Assembly (NCBI GenBank): GCA_958450325.1 | Contig: OY288244.1 | Location: forward strand, 37,633,424 to 37,697,423 | Direction of reading: 5' to 3' | From: Agrostemma githago | Taxonomy: Eukaryota > Streptophyta > Magnoliopsida > Caryophyllales > Caryophyllaceae | Length of the DNA: 64,000 bases | Shown here: positions 38,971 to 50,763 of the stretch, piece after piece | Numbering within the stretch: the first letter of the stretch is position 1 | How the letters are laid out: the number at the start of each line of letters is the position of its first letter | Notes under the pieces: model-generated | Told to the model about the DNA's origin: nothing | Seen by the model: only the letters and a program-made list of their open reading frames with translations | Databases searched by the model: none | Position numbers and translations under genes: made by a program

Positions 38971-41232
38971 ATGGCTGGAGTATTGAACTTTGAAGACCCT
39001 ACCTTCCTGGAACAACTAAAGAAGGCATTGGAGAACTTCCAACCCAAGAACTCTCGCTTCCAACCAAGGAGAGAACTGGTGGATAGGATCAAGGTAAACG
39101 AACTCCCTGAGTTTAATGGCGGTACTGATCCTGAAGCTTACTTGGAGTGGGAAAGAAACATAGAGAAGCTCTTTGACTTCAAGGATTTGGAGGACGAAGA
39201 GAGGTGCAAATACGCCATCCTAAAGCTAAGCAAAGGGGCTTCCCTTTGGTATGAAGGGCTTAAGGTACAACGCACCAGAAATGGGAAGGGTAAGATTACT
39301 TCTTGGGAGTCCTTAAAACGTAAACTACGTAAGAGGTATGTCCCAACTACACACAAATTATCCTTATACAAAAAGATTGCTAACCTTGTTCAAGGAAAAA
39401 TGAGTGTTAGTGAATATATAGAGGAATTTGAGAACCTGGTTTTAATGGGAGAAGTAGAGGAAAATGAAGAAATAAAAATGGCTAGATTCTTACGTGGATT
39501 AAATCGTAGTATAGCCAATACAGTTGATTTGTGTCCTTATTCTGATTTTGATACATTGTGTGGATTATGTCTAAAAATCGAGGCACAAGGGAAAGGAAGA
39601 CATGAGGGTGAGTCTAGTAAGAATCATACTTGGTCACGAACAGATGATAGCAATAGAGTCAATCCTACTAGTTCTAATCAACCCCTTATTGTTAAGACTA
39701 ACCCAGCACCCCCACCTCAGTCTACACCCAAAACATCCACTGAAACTAGTCTATCTAAAGTACGTTGTTTCAAATGTCAAGGGTTTGGTCACTTCAAAAA
39801 CGCTTGTCCTAACAAAAGAGTGGTAACCTTAAAGGAAGTAATCACAGTTAGGGATGAGTTACGGGAGGAGGAACAACGTATAGGGGCTGTTTTTAATGTC
39901 AATGAGGGAGAGGAAGAAGAGGAAGAAGATATTGAGTCTTATGAACCCCCGGCTTATGACACACTTCTAGTCCTTCGTACTCTACATACTAACCCAATTC
40001 AACAAGACACTGAACAAAGAGACCAACTGTTTCATACTAAGTGTCAAGTGAAAGATAAGTGGTGTAGTCTAATCATCGATGGAGGTAGTTGTACCAACGT
40101 TGCCTCAACTGAAATGGTGGACAAACTAGGCCTAGCTACTACCAATCACCCTAACCCTTATGCCTTGCATTGGTTAAACAACGGGAACAAGGTAAGGGTC
40201 ACTAAACAAGTGAGGGTTGGATTAACCATGGGTTCTTACATTGATGAGGTCTTGTGTGATGTAATTCCTATGGACGCTTGTCACATACTTTTAGGCCGTC
40301 CTTGGCAGTTTGATAGGGACGTAGTTCACCATGGGAGGAGGAATGAGTATGAATTGAATGATAAAGGGAAGAAAATTATACTCAAACCCATGGCACCTCA
40401 AAGTGTCTGTAACATGTTAGCAAATAGAGTCGGAAAACCCAGCCTCTCAATGTTTGCTAGTAAAATTGTAGAAGTGCATACTTTAGACAAAGGAGAGTTG
40501 GATGCCACCAAAGAAGAGCCAATCAAGATTGAAAGTGGCAGTGAGGGAACGCCATTTGAAGAGTGGCAAAAGGAACAAGGTGTTGTTATCTCTAATGGAA
40601 AGCCTTCCTATATGATGCCTAGGAAAGATCCTGAGATCTTAAGGTATGTAGAAGGTAAGGGCAAAGACATGGTCTACGCGTTGTCTTGTAACAACACGCA
40701 TACAACCAGAATTGGAATTGAGGATTGGAAGGACTACTACTCCATGGAGACTGAAGTACTGGCCAAACACAAGACTAACTCTTGTAGTACTGTTGATGAG
40801 CTTATTTTGCAGGTGAGACTTCCTTCTAAAGGCAACCTCCTTTGCACTCCAAAGCATTCTAATTCAGGATACAAAATGAGAGCAGCCTACAAAGGAGAGC
40901 ACAACAAAAACAGAAGTACAAGGCCCTTCATAAGGGATGACTTGTCTTTGGCTAACGTAAGTATGGAGGAGTTCCCAAACCAAGGAAGGAGCAAATGGAA
41001 GACACAACCAGAAGTTCCACACAAGGGTAACCACAGAACTTACAAGTTGAAGCTGCCGGATGAATACGGAGTTCAAGCCACCTTCCTAATAGAAGATCTT
41101 CTTCTATACCTTGATAAAGTTAGCATTTCAGAATTGAGGACAATTCCTTGTCAAGGGGGAGGAGATGATCCGAATCAAAGAGCTACCAATCCAAGTAAGG
41201 AAGTTCTAATGAGCTCATCTAAAGTCTACTAG
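38971..41232 (+). CDS. gag: E3 Gag-protease polyprotein with vestigial pol tail (753 aa)
   Basis: Third independent G-type copy with an open frame. Capsid, CCHC knuckle (CFKCQGFGHFKNAC), acidic linker and aspartic protease (LIIDGGSCTNVAS) as in E9, to which it is closest (TDPEAYLEWERN). The tail reads through RYVEGKGKDMVYALSC, WKDYYSMETEVLAKH, and the integrase-end remnant DEYGVQATFLIEDLLLYL, ISELRTIPCQGGGDD, finishing in the LTR (SSSKVY). Catalytic motifs of RT, RNase H and integrase are all absent. Insertion in a host LTR on the opposite strand excludes local duplication as the source, so the element moved by retrotransposition. Confidence 0.92.
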   Translation: MAGVLNFEDPTFLEQLKKALENFQPKNSRFQPRRELVDRIKVNELPEFNGGTDPEAYLEWERNIEKLFDFKDLEDEERCKYAILKLSKGASLWYEGLKVQRTRNGKGKITSWESLKRKLRKRYVPTTHKLSLYKKIANLVQGKMSVSEYIEEFENLVLMGEVEENEEIKMARFLRGLNRSIANTVDLCPYSDFDTLCGLCLKIEAQGKGRHEGESSKNHTWSRTDDSNRVNPTSSNQPLIVKTNPAPPPQSTPKTSTETSLSKVRCFKCQGFGHFKNACPNKRVVTLKEVITVRDELREEEQRIGAVFNVNEGEEEEEEDIESYEPPAYDTLLVLRTLHTNPIQQDTEQRDQLFHTKCQVKDKWCSLIIDGGSCTNVASTEMVDKLGLATTNHPNPYALHWLNNGNKVRVTKQVRVGLTMGSYIDEVLCDVIPMDACHILLGRPWQFDRDVVHHGRRNEYELNDKGKKIILKPMAPQSVCNMLANRVGKPSLSMFASKIVEVHTLDKGELDATKEEPIKIESGSEGTPFEEWQKEQGVVISNGKPSYMMPRKDPEILRYVEGKGKDMVYALSCNNTHTTRIGIEDWKDYYSMETEVLAKHKTNSCSTVDELILQVRLPSKGNLLCTPKHSNSGYKMRAAYKGEHNKNRSTRPFIRDDLSLANVSMEEFPNQGRSKWKTQPEVPHKGNHRTYKLKLPDEYGVQATFLIEDLLLYLDKVSISELRTIPCQGGGDDPNQRATNPSKEVLMSSSKVY

Positions 41233-42051
41233 CTCCTACTTAAGCTTAGGCCAGCTACATTAGCCATAATAAGTAGCCATCTTCAATAAATGGAGCTAGC
41301 TCGAATTTGAGCTGAATAAAGGAGCAACTCATCAAGGTAAAGTGAAGACGTTAACTTAGGGTCACAAGCTTTCAAGCATGAGTAATGGACTGAAGTTAAG
41401 AAGGTCTTGGAGCTGGTTGTGTTCTCATGGTGTACACGGTTCAAAGGCTCTCTTGTTAGCCTTGTTTTTGGCTCCATGTTCACACCTTTGCCGCGCCTCA
41501 TTACTCCTACTCAAGCTTTGTTTTCATCTCCTTGTTCACATAAGAAGACCACGGCTGATTACTCTTCACCTAGCATAGTTGTTAGCTCCAAGTTCACACC
41601 ACTTTGTTATTAGCTCCAACTTTGTAATTAGCTCCATGTTCACATAGTTTTAGTCTTTGTTTTTGTCACCCTAAACCAACCGGTTTAAGGGCTCTTGTAG
41701 GCTATAAATAGCCGGCCATTTGAAGGAATAAAGATCATCCAATTTGCAAATTAAAAACCTGAGTAAAGTTAAGCTGTGTGCTTTCTTTGTTTCGTCTTTG
41801 TAGTTTACAAGACAAAGTCTAGAGTGAGTCGCGTTACAAGCTCTAAACTCGCTACTTCAATCGCGTTGTTTGATTTAGCACCCGCTTTGTTGAAGTATAG
41901 GTCTACTTCACCTAGCATACTATCCTTGGTTACGGTTCATTCACGCTTAAAACTATCCTTTCTTTCTGTTTTGGCTACTCATTCACGTTCCATTTCAGAA
42001 TACTAATCCATCTTTACATTCTTGTTTCAAAGTTCATATCAACTCACATCA
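41166..42051 (+). repeat. E3 3' LTR
   Basis: 886 bp, same as the 5' LTR by eye; followed by GGTTG. Confidence 0.94.
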
Positions 42052-42604
42052 GGTTGATAGTATTCTGAATTGAACGTAAACAAAAGCAACAAAACAGAAT
42101 GTAAGGATGGTTTGTGAGTATGATAGAACCGTAACCAAGGGATAGTATGCTTAGTGAAGTAGACCTATACTTCAACAAAGCGGGTGCTAATTCAAACACT
42201 CGATTGAAATAGCGAGTATAGAGCTTGTAACGCGACTAACTCTAGTACTTTGTCTTGTAAGCTACAAGGACGAAAGGAAAAGCAATGCTTTACTCAGTTT
42301 TGTGTTATGAATATTGTATGTCTTATTCATCAATGTTGATGGCTATATATAGCCTACAAAATGTCCCTAAACCAGGCTGGTCAAAGGGTGATACAAACAA
42401 AGCTTAATGGTGATACAAACAAAGCTTAGGAGCTAAAAACAAAGCTAAAGAAGAGCATTCAGACGGGGTAAGCATGTGAACACAATCAGCCCACAATCAC
42501 CCTCTTAACTCCGGTGCACTCCCCATGCTTGAATGAGTGTGAACCCAAGTTAATGCATCCATAATGCCTTGACTATTTGCTCTTTTATTCGGTCCAAACA
42601 CGAG

Positions 42605-43650
42605 CTAGCTCAATGATTGAAGAAGGCACACTACTAAGCTTGAAGTAGGTGCTAAGGTGGCTGGACTAGGACCATTTGGAGCTAGTGTGACTTCATTGAA
42701 TTCTTTAGTTGCTTCTTCATTCGGATCATCTCCTCCCCCTTGAAAAGGAATTGTCCTCAATTCTGAAATGCCATCATCATCAAGATAAGGAGAAAGATCT
42801 CCCACATTGAACGTGACATGAACTCCATAATCATCCGGCAACTCCACCTTGTAAGCATTGTCGTTTACCTTTGATATGATCTTGTATGGACCTTCTGCTC
42901 GCGGCATCAACTTGTTCTTTCTCTTGCTTGGAACCTTCTCCTTTCTTAAGTGAACCCAAACCAAGTCACCCTCTTGGAAGAGTCTTGGTTTCCTGTTTTT
43001 GTTGGACCTTCTTTTGTAGGCTTTATTTACTTCCTTGATCCTTTCTCGAATCACTCCTAGAAAGTAAAAGTCAGGTCTTCCACTAGCATCCTCAGTTGTG
43101 TAACAAATACTGAAGTGAGGCATTTTGGAGAATGGCAAGTACTCTCTTGGTTTGAAAGGACTCTTTGAGAAATGACTTGTTACGCATTTGCCCACAATGT
43201 TTGGAATACTCCCTTGTAACTTTAGCCAGAAGAAGTGTTCTTTTAACACCTCTAAGGTCCTGGTCATGCCAAAATGTCCAGCTGGTCCTCCTCCATGAGC
43301 TTGTCTAACTAGAAACTCATCCTTATACCTGGAAGAGAAATGAAAGGGTTGCGAGAGTTCCACCCATTTGGTATGTTTTGGACTTAGCTTTTGCGAGCCA
43401 TTGACGAACTTTAAGAGTTCATGGTCTCTACTAGGTGTCAAACCAGTTGGTACTTCATTAGGAATGACAACACCCAGTTCCTTTAGCAACTCCTCAAATC
43501 GTTTCCCTCCAAACCCATTATCAACCCTAACTGGTTCCTCTTTAGTAACCATGGCAAAGACACACTCTCCCTCTTCTATGGCATGTTCTACCACATTTTT
43601 ACTAGCAAATATGGAGAGATTGGGTTTTTTGACTCGATCAGCTAACATGG
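42605..43650 (-). CDS. pol: E1a collapsed pol (partial RNase H and integrase pieces fused in frame)
   Basis: A continuous frame on the - strand from the E2 insertion point (MLADRVKKPNLSIFAS) to a stop in the LTR (42605). After the protease spacer (FEELLKELGVVIPNEV) it jumps to the end of RNase H (NGSQKLSPKHTKWVELSQPF, SSRYKD), then the integrase zinc finger with H-X7-H and a CVTS in place of CVTC (HGGGPAGHFGMTRTLEVLK), then a short piece around FSKMPHFSICYTTEDAS, and then the integrase C-terminal region (ERIKEVNKAYKRRSNKNRK, RLFQEGDLVWVHL, YGVHVTFNVGDLSPYL). RT and the integrase DDE core are gone, yet the frame is intact over about 350 codons. It looks like a different, less reduced version of the G-type tail. 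Confidence 0.8.
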
Positions 43651-44401
43651 TGATGTGAGTTAATATGAACTTTGAAACAAAAACGTGAAGGTTGATAGTA
43701 TTCTGAAATGAATGTAAACAAAGTAACAAAATAGATTGTAAGGATAGTTTGTGATGATGAATAAACCGTAACCAAGGGATAGTATGCTTAGTGAAGTAGA
43801 CCTATACTTCAACAAAGCGGGTGCTAAATCAAACACGCGATTGAAGTAGCGAGTTTAGAGCTTGTAACGCGACTAACTCTAGACTTTGTCTTGTAAGCAA
43901 CAAGGACGTAAAAGAAAGCAATGCTTTACTCAGTTTTGTGTATAAATCTTGTGTATATTGTGTCTTATTCATCCAAATAGATGGCTATATATAGCCTACA
44001 AAATGACCCTAAAACCGGCTGGTCAAGGGTGACAAAAACAAAGTACAATGGTGATAATAACAAAGCTTTAGGAGCTAATAACAAAGCTTAAAGAGAGCAT
44101 GAAGACGCGGCACCCATGTGAACTAGGAGCTAAAAAAAAGCTAACTATGTGAACACAATCAGCCCATAATCATCCTCATAACTTCAGTACACTCCCCATG
44201 CTTGAATGAGTGTGAACCCAAGTTAATGCCTTCATAAGACCTTGACTATTTGCCCTTTTACTCGTCCCACCTACTAGTTAGCTCACCATTTGAAGTAGGC
44301 ATACTACTAAGCTGGTAGGAGGTGCTAATGTAGCTGAACTAGGACCATTAGGAGCTAAAGTGACTTCATTGAACTCCTTAGTAGCTTCTTCATTCGGATC
44401 A
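43651..44401 (-). repeat. E2 3' LTR
   Basis: 751 bp on the - strand, next to target copy CATGG; TATA palindrome 43983-43996. Confidence 0.92.
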
Positions 44402-46596
44402 TCTCCTCCCCCTTGAAAAGGAATTGTCCTCAATTCTGAAATGCCATCATCATCAAGGTAAGGATAGAGGTCTCCCACTTTGAACGTGGCTTGAACTCCA
44501 TAATCATCCGGAAACTTCATCTTGCAAGCTTTGTTGTTTCCCTTGTATGGAACTTCTGGTTGTGGCTTCAACTTGTTCTATCCTTTGTTTGGAAACCTCT
44601 CCTTTCTCAAGTGAACCAAAGCCAACTCACCCTCTTGGAAGAGTCTCGTTTTTCTGTTTTTGTTGGGCTTTCTTTTGTAAGCTTCTCTAGTTATATACCC
44701 TGAAATAGAATGCCTTGGGACATAAAGATGGTTTCCTTTAAAAGGAAGATCTTCCTGCAAAACAAACTCATCAAAAGTACCAAGAGAACCAGCCTTGTAC
44801 TCGGTAAGTACATCAGCATCCATGGAGTAGTAGTCCTTCAAATTCTCAAATCCAAGCGTGCTTGCATCTAAGGTGGATGAGTGTGGGTGGTGACAAGATA
44901 AAGCATTAGCCAAAACATTGTTCTTACTATCTTCATCCCTTGAGATTTCATGATCTCCACTAGTTGTCAAACCGGCGGGTAATTCATTAGGAATGACGAC
45001 ACCCAGTTCCTTTAATTGTTTCCCTCCAAGCTCATTATCAACCTTAATTGGTTCTTCTTTAGTAATCATAATGGCATCCAATTCTTCCTCTTCTATGGCA
45101 AGTAATCCCCCATGTTTACTAGCAAACATTGAGAGGTTGGGTTTTTTGACTCGATTAGCTAACATGTTACCTACGTTTTGAGGTGTCATGGGTTTGAGCA
45201 CAATTTTCTTTCCCTTATCACTTAATTCATACTCATTCCTTCTCCCATGGTGAACTACATCCCTATCAAACTGCCAAGGACGGCCTAACAGTATATGACA
45301 AGCATCCATAGGAATAACATCACATAAGACCTCATCAACATAGGAGCCCATGGTCAAACCAACCCTCACTTGTTTAGTGACCCACTTTGTTCCCGTTGTT
45401 TAACCAATGTAGTGCATAAGGGTTAGGGTGATTAGTAGTAGCTAGACCTAGTTTGGTTACCATTTCAGTTGAGGCAACGTTAGTACAACTACCTCCATCA
45501 ATTATTAAACTACACCATTTGTCGTTAACTAGACACTTAGTATGGAATAATTGGTCTCTTTGTTCGGTGTCATGTTGGATGGGGTTAGCATGTAGAGTAC
45601 GTAGTACTAAGAGTGTATCATAAGCTGGGGGTTCATAAGCCTCAAAATCCTCCTCTTACCCTTCCTCTTCCTCGTTAACATTGAAAACAGCCCCTATACG
45701 TTGTTCTTCTTCCCATATTTCGTCCCTAATAGTGATTACTTCTCTTAAGGTCACAACTCTTTTATTAGGACAGGCGTTCTTGTAGTGACCAAAGCCTTGA
45801 CACTTGAAACAACGTACCTTGGACAAACTAGTTTCAGTGGGTGTCTTGGTTGTGGGTGGAGTCGTGTTACTCTTAATGACAAGGGGTTGATTAGTGTTAA
45901 TGGAATTGGTCTTGTTACTCCCCTCACCTTGTGACCAAGTATGACTCCTACTAGATTCATTCTCATGTTTTGTCTTCCCTTGTGCTTCAATTTTTAAGCA
46001 CAGCCCACATAATGTATCAAAATCAGAATAAGGCATAAATCAACCGTATTAGCAATACTACGATTTAACCCACGTAAGAACCTAGCCATTTTTATCTCTT
46101 CATTTTCTTCTACTTCCCCCATTAGTACTAAGTTCTCAAACTCGTCAATGTATTCACTAACACTCATTTTTCCTTGAACGAGATTAGCAATCTTTTTGTA
46201 TAAGGATAACTTATGTGTGGTTGGAACATACCTCTTACGTAGTTTACGCTTTAAGGACTCCCAAGAAGAAATCTTACCCTTTCCATTCCTGGTGCGTTGC
46301 ACCTTAAGCCCTTCATACCAAAGGGAAGCCCCTTTGCTTAGCTTTAGGATTGCATATTTGCACCTCGCCTCGTCCTCCAGGTCCTTGAAGTCAAAGAGCT
46401 TCTCCATGTTTCTCTCCCATTCCAAGTAAACTTCAGGATCAGTACCACCATTGAACTCAGGAAGTTCATTCACTTTGATCTTGTCCACCGGTTCCCTTCT
46501 TGCTTGGAAGCGAGAATTCATGGGCTGGTAGTTCTCCCACGCCTTCTTTAGCTGTTCCAAGAAGGTAGGATCTTCAAAGTTCAATACTCCTGCCAT
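44278..46596 (-). pseudogene. gag: E2 unit 1 Gag-protease with collapsed pol
   Basis: Starts MAGVLNFEDPTFLEQLKKAW at 46596. Gag is broken by a one-base loss near 46033 (SIANTVDLCLIL), an early stop near 45655, and a short deletion in the protease near 45390. The later part is readable: LLGRPWQFD, the tail with DEDSKNNVLANALSC (from RNase H end DGKSNVVADALS), LGFENLKDYYSMDADVL and TFDEFVLQEDLPFKGNHLYV (from the segment before the integrase finger), then AYKRKPNKNRKTRLFQEGE (integrase C-terminus). This is the clearest view of how the G-type tail was assembled: linkers kept, catalytic cores lost. Not functional. Confidence 0.85.
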
Positions 46597-46638
46597 GCTT
46601 TACGGTCTAAAGGAAGACCAAAGCTCTGATACCACTAA

Positions 46639-47391
46639 TGATATGAGTTAATATGAACTTTGAAACAAATATGTGAAGAATGATAGTATTCTGAAATGAA
46701 AATGAAAAGAAGCAACAAACAGATTGTAAAAGATGGTTTGTGAGGATGATAGAACCGTAACCAAGGGATAGTATGCTTAGTGAAGTAGACCTATACTTCA
46801 ACAAAGCGGGTGCTAAATCAAACACACGATTGAAGTAGCGAGTTTAGAGCTTGTAACGCGACTAACTCTAGACTTTGTCTTGTAAGCAACAAGGACGTAA
46901 AAGAAAGCAATGCTTTACTCAGTTTTGTGTATAAATCTTGTGTATATTGTGTCTTATTCATCCAAATAGATGGCTATATATAGCCTACAAAATGACCCTA
47001 AAACCGGCTGGTCAAGGGTGACAAAAACAAAGTACAATGGTGATAATAACAAAGCTTTAGGAGCTAATAACAAAGCTTAAAGAGAGCATGAAGACGCGGC
47101 ACCCATGTGAACTAGGAGCTAAAAACAAAGCTAACTATGTGAACACAATCAGCCCATAATCATCCTCATAACTTCAGTACACTCCCCATGCTTGAATGAG
47201 TGTGAACCCAAGTTAATGCCTTCATAAGACCTTGACTATTTGCCCTTTTACTCGTCCCACCTACGAGCTAGCTCACCATTTGAAGTAGGCATACTACTAA
47301 GCTGGTAGGAGGTGCTAATGTAGCTGAACTAGGACCATTAGGAGCTAAAGTAACTTCATTGAACTCCTTAGTAGCTTCTTCATTCGGATCA
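46639..47391 (-). repeat. E2 middle LTR
   Basis: 753 bp on the - strand; terminal CTCATATCA instead of CTCACATCA (one change in the end sequence); PBS at 46623-46634. Confidence 0.9.
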
Positions 47392-47769
47392 AAGGGTGAC
47401 AAAAACAAAGTATAATGGTGATAATAACAAAGCTTTAGGAGCTAATAACAAAGCTTAAAGGGAGCATGAAGACGCGGCACCCATGTGAACTAGGAGCTAA
47501 AAACAAAGCTAACTATGTGAACACAATCAGCCCATAATCATCCTCATAACTTCAGTACACTCCCCATGCTTGAATGAGTGTGAACCCAAGTTAATGCCTT
47601 CATAAGACCTTGACTATTAGCCCTTTTACTCGTCCCACATACGAGCTAACTCACCATTTGAAGTAGGCATACTACTAAGCTGGTAGGAGGTGCTAATGTA
47701 GCTGAACTAGGATCATTAGGAGCTAAAGTGACTTCATTGAACTCCTTAGTAGCTTCTTCATTCGGATCA
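47392..47769 (-). repeat. E2 partial LTR (U3 side, 378 bp)
   Basis: Begins at AAGGGTGAC, in mid-LTR upstream of the TATA box on the - strand, and runs to the LTR start at 47769, next to the PPT of unit 2. No TATA box, no R/U5, no TSD. Confidence 0.88.
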
Positions 47770-49968
47770 TCTCCTCCCCCTTGAAAAGGAATTGTCCTCA
47801 ATTCTGAAATGCCATCATCATCAAGGTAAGGATAGAGATTTCCCACTTTTGAACGTGGCTTGAACTCCATAATCATCCGGCAACTTCATCTTGCAAGCAT
47901 TGTTGTTTCCCTTGTATGGAACTTCTGGTTGGGGCTTCAACTTGTTCTTTCCTTTGTTTGGAAACCTCTCCTTTCTCAAGTGAATCAAAGCCAAATCACC
48001 CTCTTGGAAGAGTCTCGTTTTTCTGTTTTTGTTGGGCTTTCCTTTGTAGGCTTCTCTAATTATATACTCTGAAATAGAATGCCTTGGGACACAAAGATGG
48101 TTCCTTTTAAAAGGAAGATTTTCCTGCAAAACAAACTTATCAAAAGTACCAAGAGAACCTGCCTTGTACTCGGTAAGTACATCAGCATCCATGGAGTAGT
48201 AGTCCTTCAAATTCTCAAATCCAAGCGTGCTTGCATCTAAGGTGGACGAGTGTAGGTGGTGACAAGATAAAGCATTAGTCAAAACATTGCTCTTACTATC
48301 TTCATCCCTTGAGATTTCATGATCTCCACAAGTTGTCAAATTGGCGGGTAATTCATTAGGAATGACGACACCCAGTTCCTTTAATTATTTCCCTCCAAGC
48401 TCATTATCAACCTTAATTGGTTCTTCTTTAGTGATCATAATGGCATCCAATTCCTCCTCTACTATGGCAAGTAATCCCCCATGTTTACTAGCAAACATAG
48501 AGAGGTTGGGTTTTTTGACTCGATTAGCTAACATGTTACCTACGTTTTGAGGTGTCATGGGTTTGAGCACAATTTTCTTTCCCTTATCACTTAATTCATA
48601 CTCATTCCTTCTCCAATGGTGAACTACGTCCCTATCAAACTGCCAAGGACGGCCTAACAGTATATGACAAGCATCCATAGGAATAACATCACATAAGACC
48701 TCATCAACATAGGAGCCCATGGTCAAACCAACCCTAACTTGTTTAGTGACCCTCACTTTGTTCCCGTTGTCTAACCAATGTAGTGCATAAGGGTTAGGGT
48801 GATTAGTAGTAGCTAGGCCTAGTTTGGTTACCATTTCAGTCGAGGCAACGTTGGTACAACTACCTTCGTCAATGATTAAACTACACCATTTGCCGTTAAC
48901 TTGACACTTAGTATGGAATAGTTGGTCTCTTCGTTCGGTGTCATGTTGAATGGGGTTAGCATGAAGAGTACGTAGTACTAAGAGTGTGTCATAAGCTGGG
49001 GGTTCATAAGCCTCAATATCTTCTTCTTCCTCTTCTTCTCCCTCATTAACATTGAAAACAGCCCCTATACGTTGTTCCTCTTCCCATATTTCATCCCTAA
49101 TGGTGATCACTTCTCTTAAGGTCACAACTCTTTTATTGGGACAAGCGTTTTTGTAGTGACCAAACCCTTGACACTTGAAACAACGTATCTTGGACAAACT
49201 AGTTTCAGTAGGTGTCTTGGTTGGGGCTTGAGTCGGGTTACTCTTAATGGCAAGGGGTTGATTAGTGTTAATGGAATTGGTCTTGTTACTCCCCTCACCT
49301 TGTGACCAAGTATGACTCCTACTAGATTCATTCTCATGTTTTGTCTTCCCTTGTGCCTCAATTTTTAAGCACAGCCCACATAATGTATCAAAATCAGAAT
49401 AAGGGCATAAATCAACCGTATTAGCAATACTACGATTTAACCCACGTAAGAACCTAGCCATTTTTATCTCTTCATTTTCTTCTACTTCCCCCATTAGTAC
49501 TAAGTTCTCAAACTCATCAATGTATTCACTAACACTCATTTTTCCTTGAACGAGGTTAGCAATCTTTTTGTATAAGGATAACTTATGTGTGGTTGGAACA
49601 TACCTCTTACGTAGTTTACGCTTTAAGGACTCCCAAGAAGAAATCTTACCCTTTCCATTCCTGGTGCGTTGCACCTTAAGCCCTTCATACCAAAGGGAAG
49701 CCCCTTTGCTTAGCTTTAGGATTGCATATTTGCACCTCGCCTCGTCCTCCAGGTCCTTGAAGTCAAAGAGCTTCTCCATGTTTCTCTCCCATTCCAAGTA
49801 GACTTCAGAATCAGTACCACCATTGAACTCAGGAAGTTCATTCACTTTGATCTTGTCCACCGGTTCCCTTCTTGCTTGGAAGCGAGAATTCCTGGGCTGG
49901 TAGTTCTCCCACGCCTTCTTTAGCTGTTCCAAGAAGGTAGGATCTTCAAAGTTCAATACTCCTGCCAT
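47646..49968 (-). pseudogene. gag: E2 unit 2 Gag-protease with collapsed pol
   Basis: A 527-residue frame (49968 to 48385) holds complete Gag (LPEFNGGTDSEVYLEWER, KGASLWYEGLK), zinc knuckle (CFKCQGFGHYKNAC), acidic linker and protease, in which the active site reads IIDEGSCTNV (Glu for Gly), followed by LLGRPWQFD. A stop after VDNELGGK at 48385 separates the tail, which is readable in 48339 to 47821 (SKSNVLTNALSC, LGFENLKDYYSMDADVL, AYKGKPNKNRKTRLFQEGD) and then, after another shift at 47850, in the last part to 47646. Protein of this type would form particles, but the altered protease site makes processing doubtful. Confidence 0.86.
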
Positions 49969-50009
49969 GCTTTACGTCTAAAGGAAGACCAAAGCTCTGA
50001 TACCACTAA

Positions 50010-50763
50010 TGATGTGAGTTAATATGAACTTTGAAACAAAAATGTGAAGGTTGATAGTATTCTGAAATGAATGTAAACAAAGTAACAAAATAGATTGTAA
50101 GGATAGTTTGTGATGATGAATAAACCGTAACCAAGGGATAGTATGCTTAGTGAAGTAGACCTATACTTCAACAAAGCGGGTGCTAAATCAAACACGCGAT
50201 TGAAGTAGCGAGTTTAGAGATTGTAACGCGACTAACTCTAGACTTTGTCTTGTAAGCAACAAGGACGTAAAAGAAAGCAATGCTTTACTCAGTTTTGTGT
50301 ATAAATCTTGTGTGTAATGTGTGTCTTATTCATCCAAATAGATGGCTATATATAGCCTACAAAATGACCCTAAAACCGGCTGGTCAAGGGTGACAAAAAC
50401 AAAGTATAATGGTGATAATGACAAAGCTTTAGGAGCTAATAACAAAGCTTAAAGGGAGCTTGAAGACGCGGCACCCATGTGAACTAGGAGCTAAAAACAA
50501 AGCTAACTATGTGAACACAATCAGCCCATAATCATCCTCATAACTTCAGTACACTCCCCATGCTTGAATGAGTGTGAACCCAAGTTAATGCCTTCATAAG
50601 ACCTTGACTATTAGCCCTTTTACTCGTCCCACATACGAGCTAACTCACCATTTGAAGTAGGCATACTACTAAGCTGGTAGGAGGTGCTAATGTAGCTGAA
50701 CTAGGATCATTAGGAGCTAAAGTGACTTCATTGAACTCCTTAGTAGCTTCTTCATTCGGATCA
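50010..50763 (-). repeat. E2 5' LTR
   Basis: 754 bp on the - strand; PBS 49994-50005; followed by target copy CATGG 50764-50768. Confidence 0.92.

Larger units (their letters stand above)
38044..42051 (+). mobile_element. E3: G-type element in the E1 middle LTR
   Basis: 4008 bp, LTRs 38044-38929 and 41166-42051 of 886 bp each, apparently identical. TSD GGTTG. PBS 38934-38945. One intact ORF. Opposite in orientation to its host E1. Confidence 0.94.
38000..42728 (-). repeat. E1 middle (shared) LTR, split by E3
   Basis: Pieces 38000-38043 and 42057-42728 (716 bp together). The PBS of E1b lies next to 38000; the PPT of E1a lies next to 42728. E3 sits between duplicated GGTTG (38039-38043, 42052-42056). 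Confidence 0.9.
43651..50763 (-). mobile_element. E2: dimer of a G-type-like element with an extra partial LTR
   Basis: Order in + coordinates: LTR 43651-44401, unit 1 (44402-46638), LTR 46639-47391, partial LTR 47392-47769, unit 2 (47770-50009), LTR 50010-50763. TSD CATGG (43646-43650, 50764-50768) lies only at the outer ends. The partial LTR abuts the full middle LTR through a short match (TCA/AAGGGTGAC) and has no TSD. Both units have Gag, PR and a shortened pol tail with several stops or shifts, so E2 is older than E3, E9 and E10. Confidence 0.87.

Noticed and set aside
47392..47769. Partial LTR as a nested insertion
   Set aside because: No target-site duplication and only one LTR edge; better explained as a joining event.
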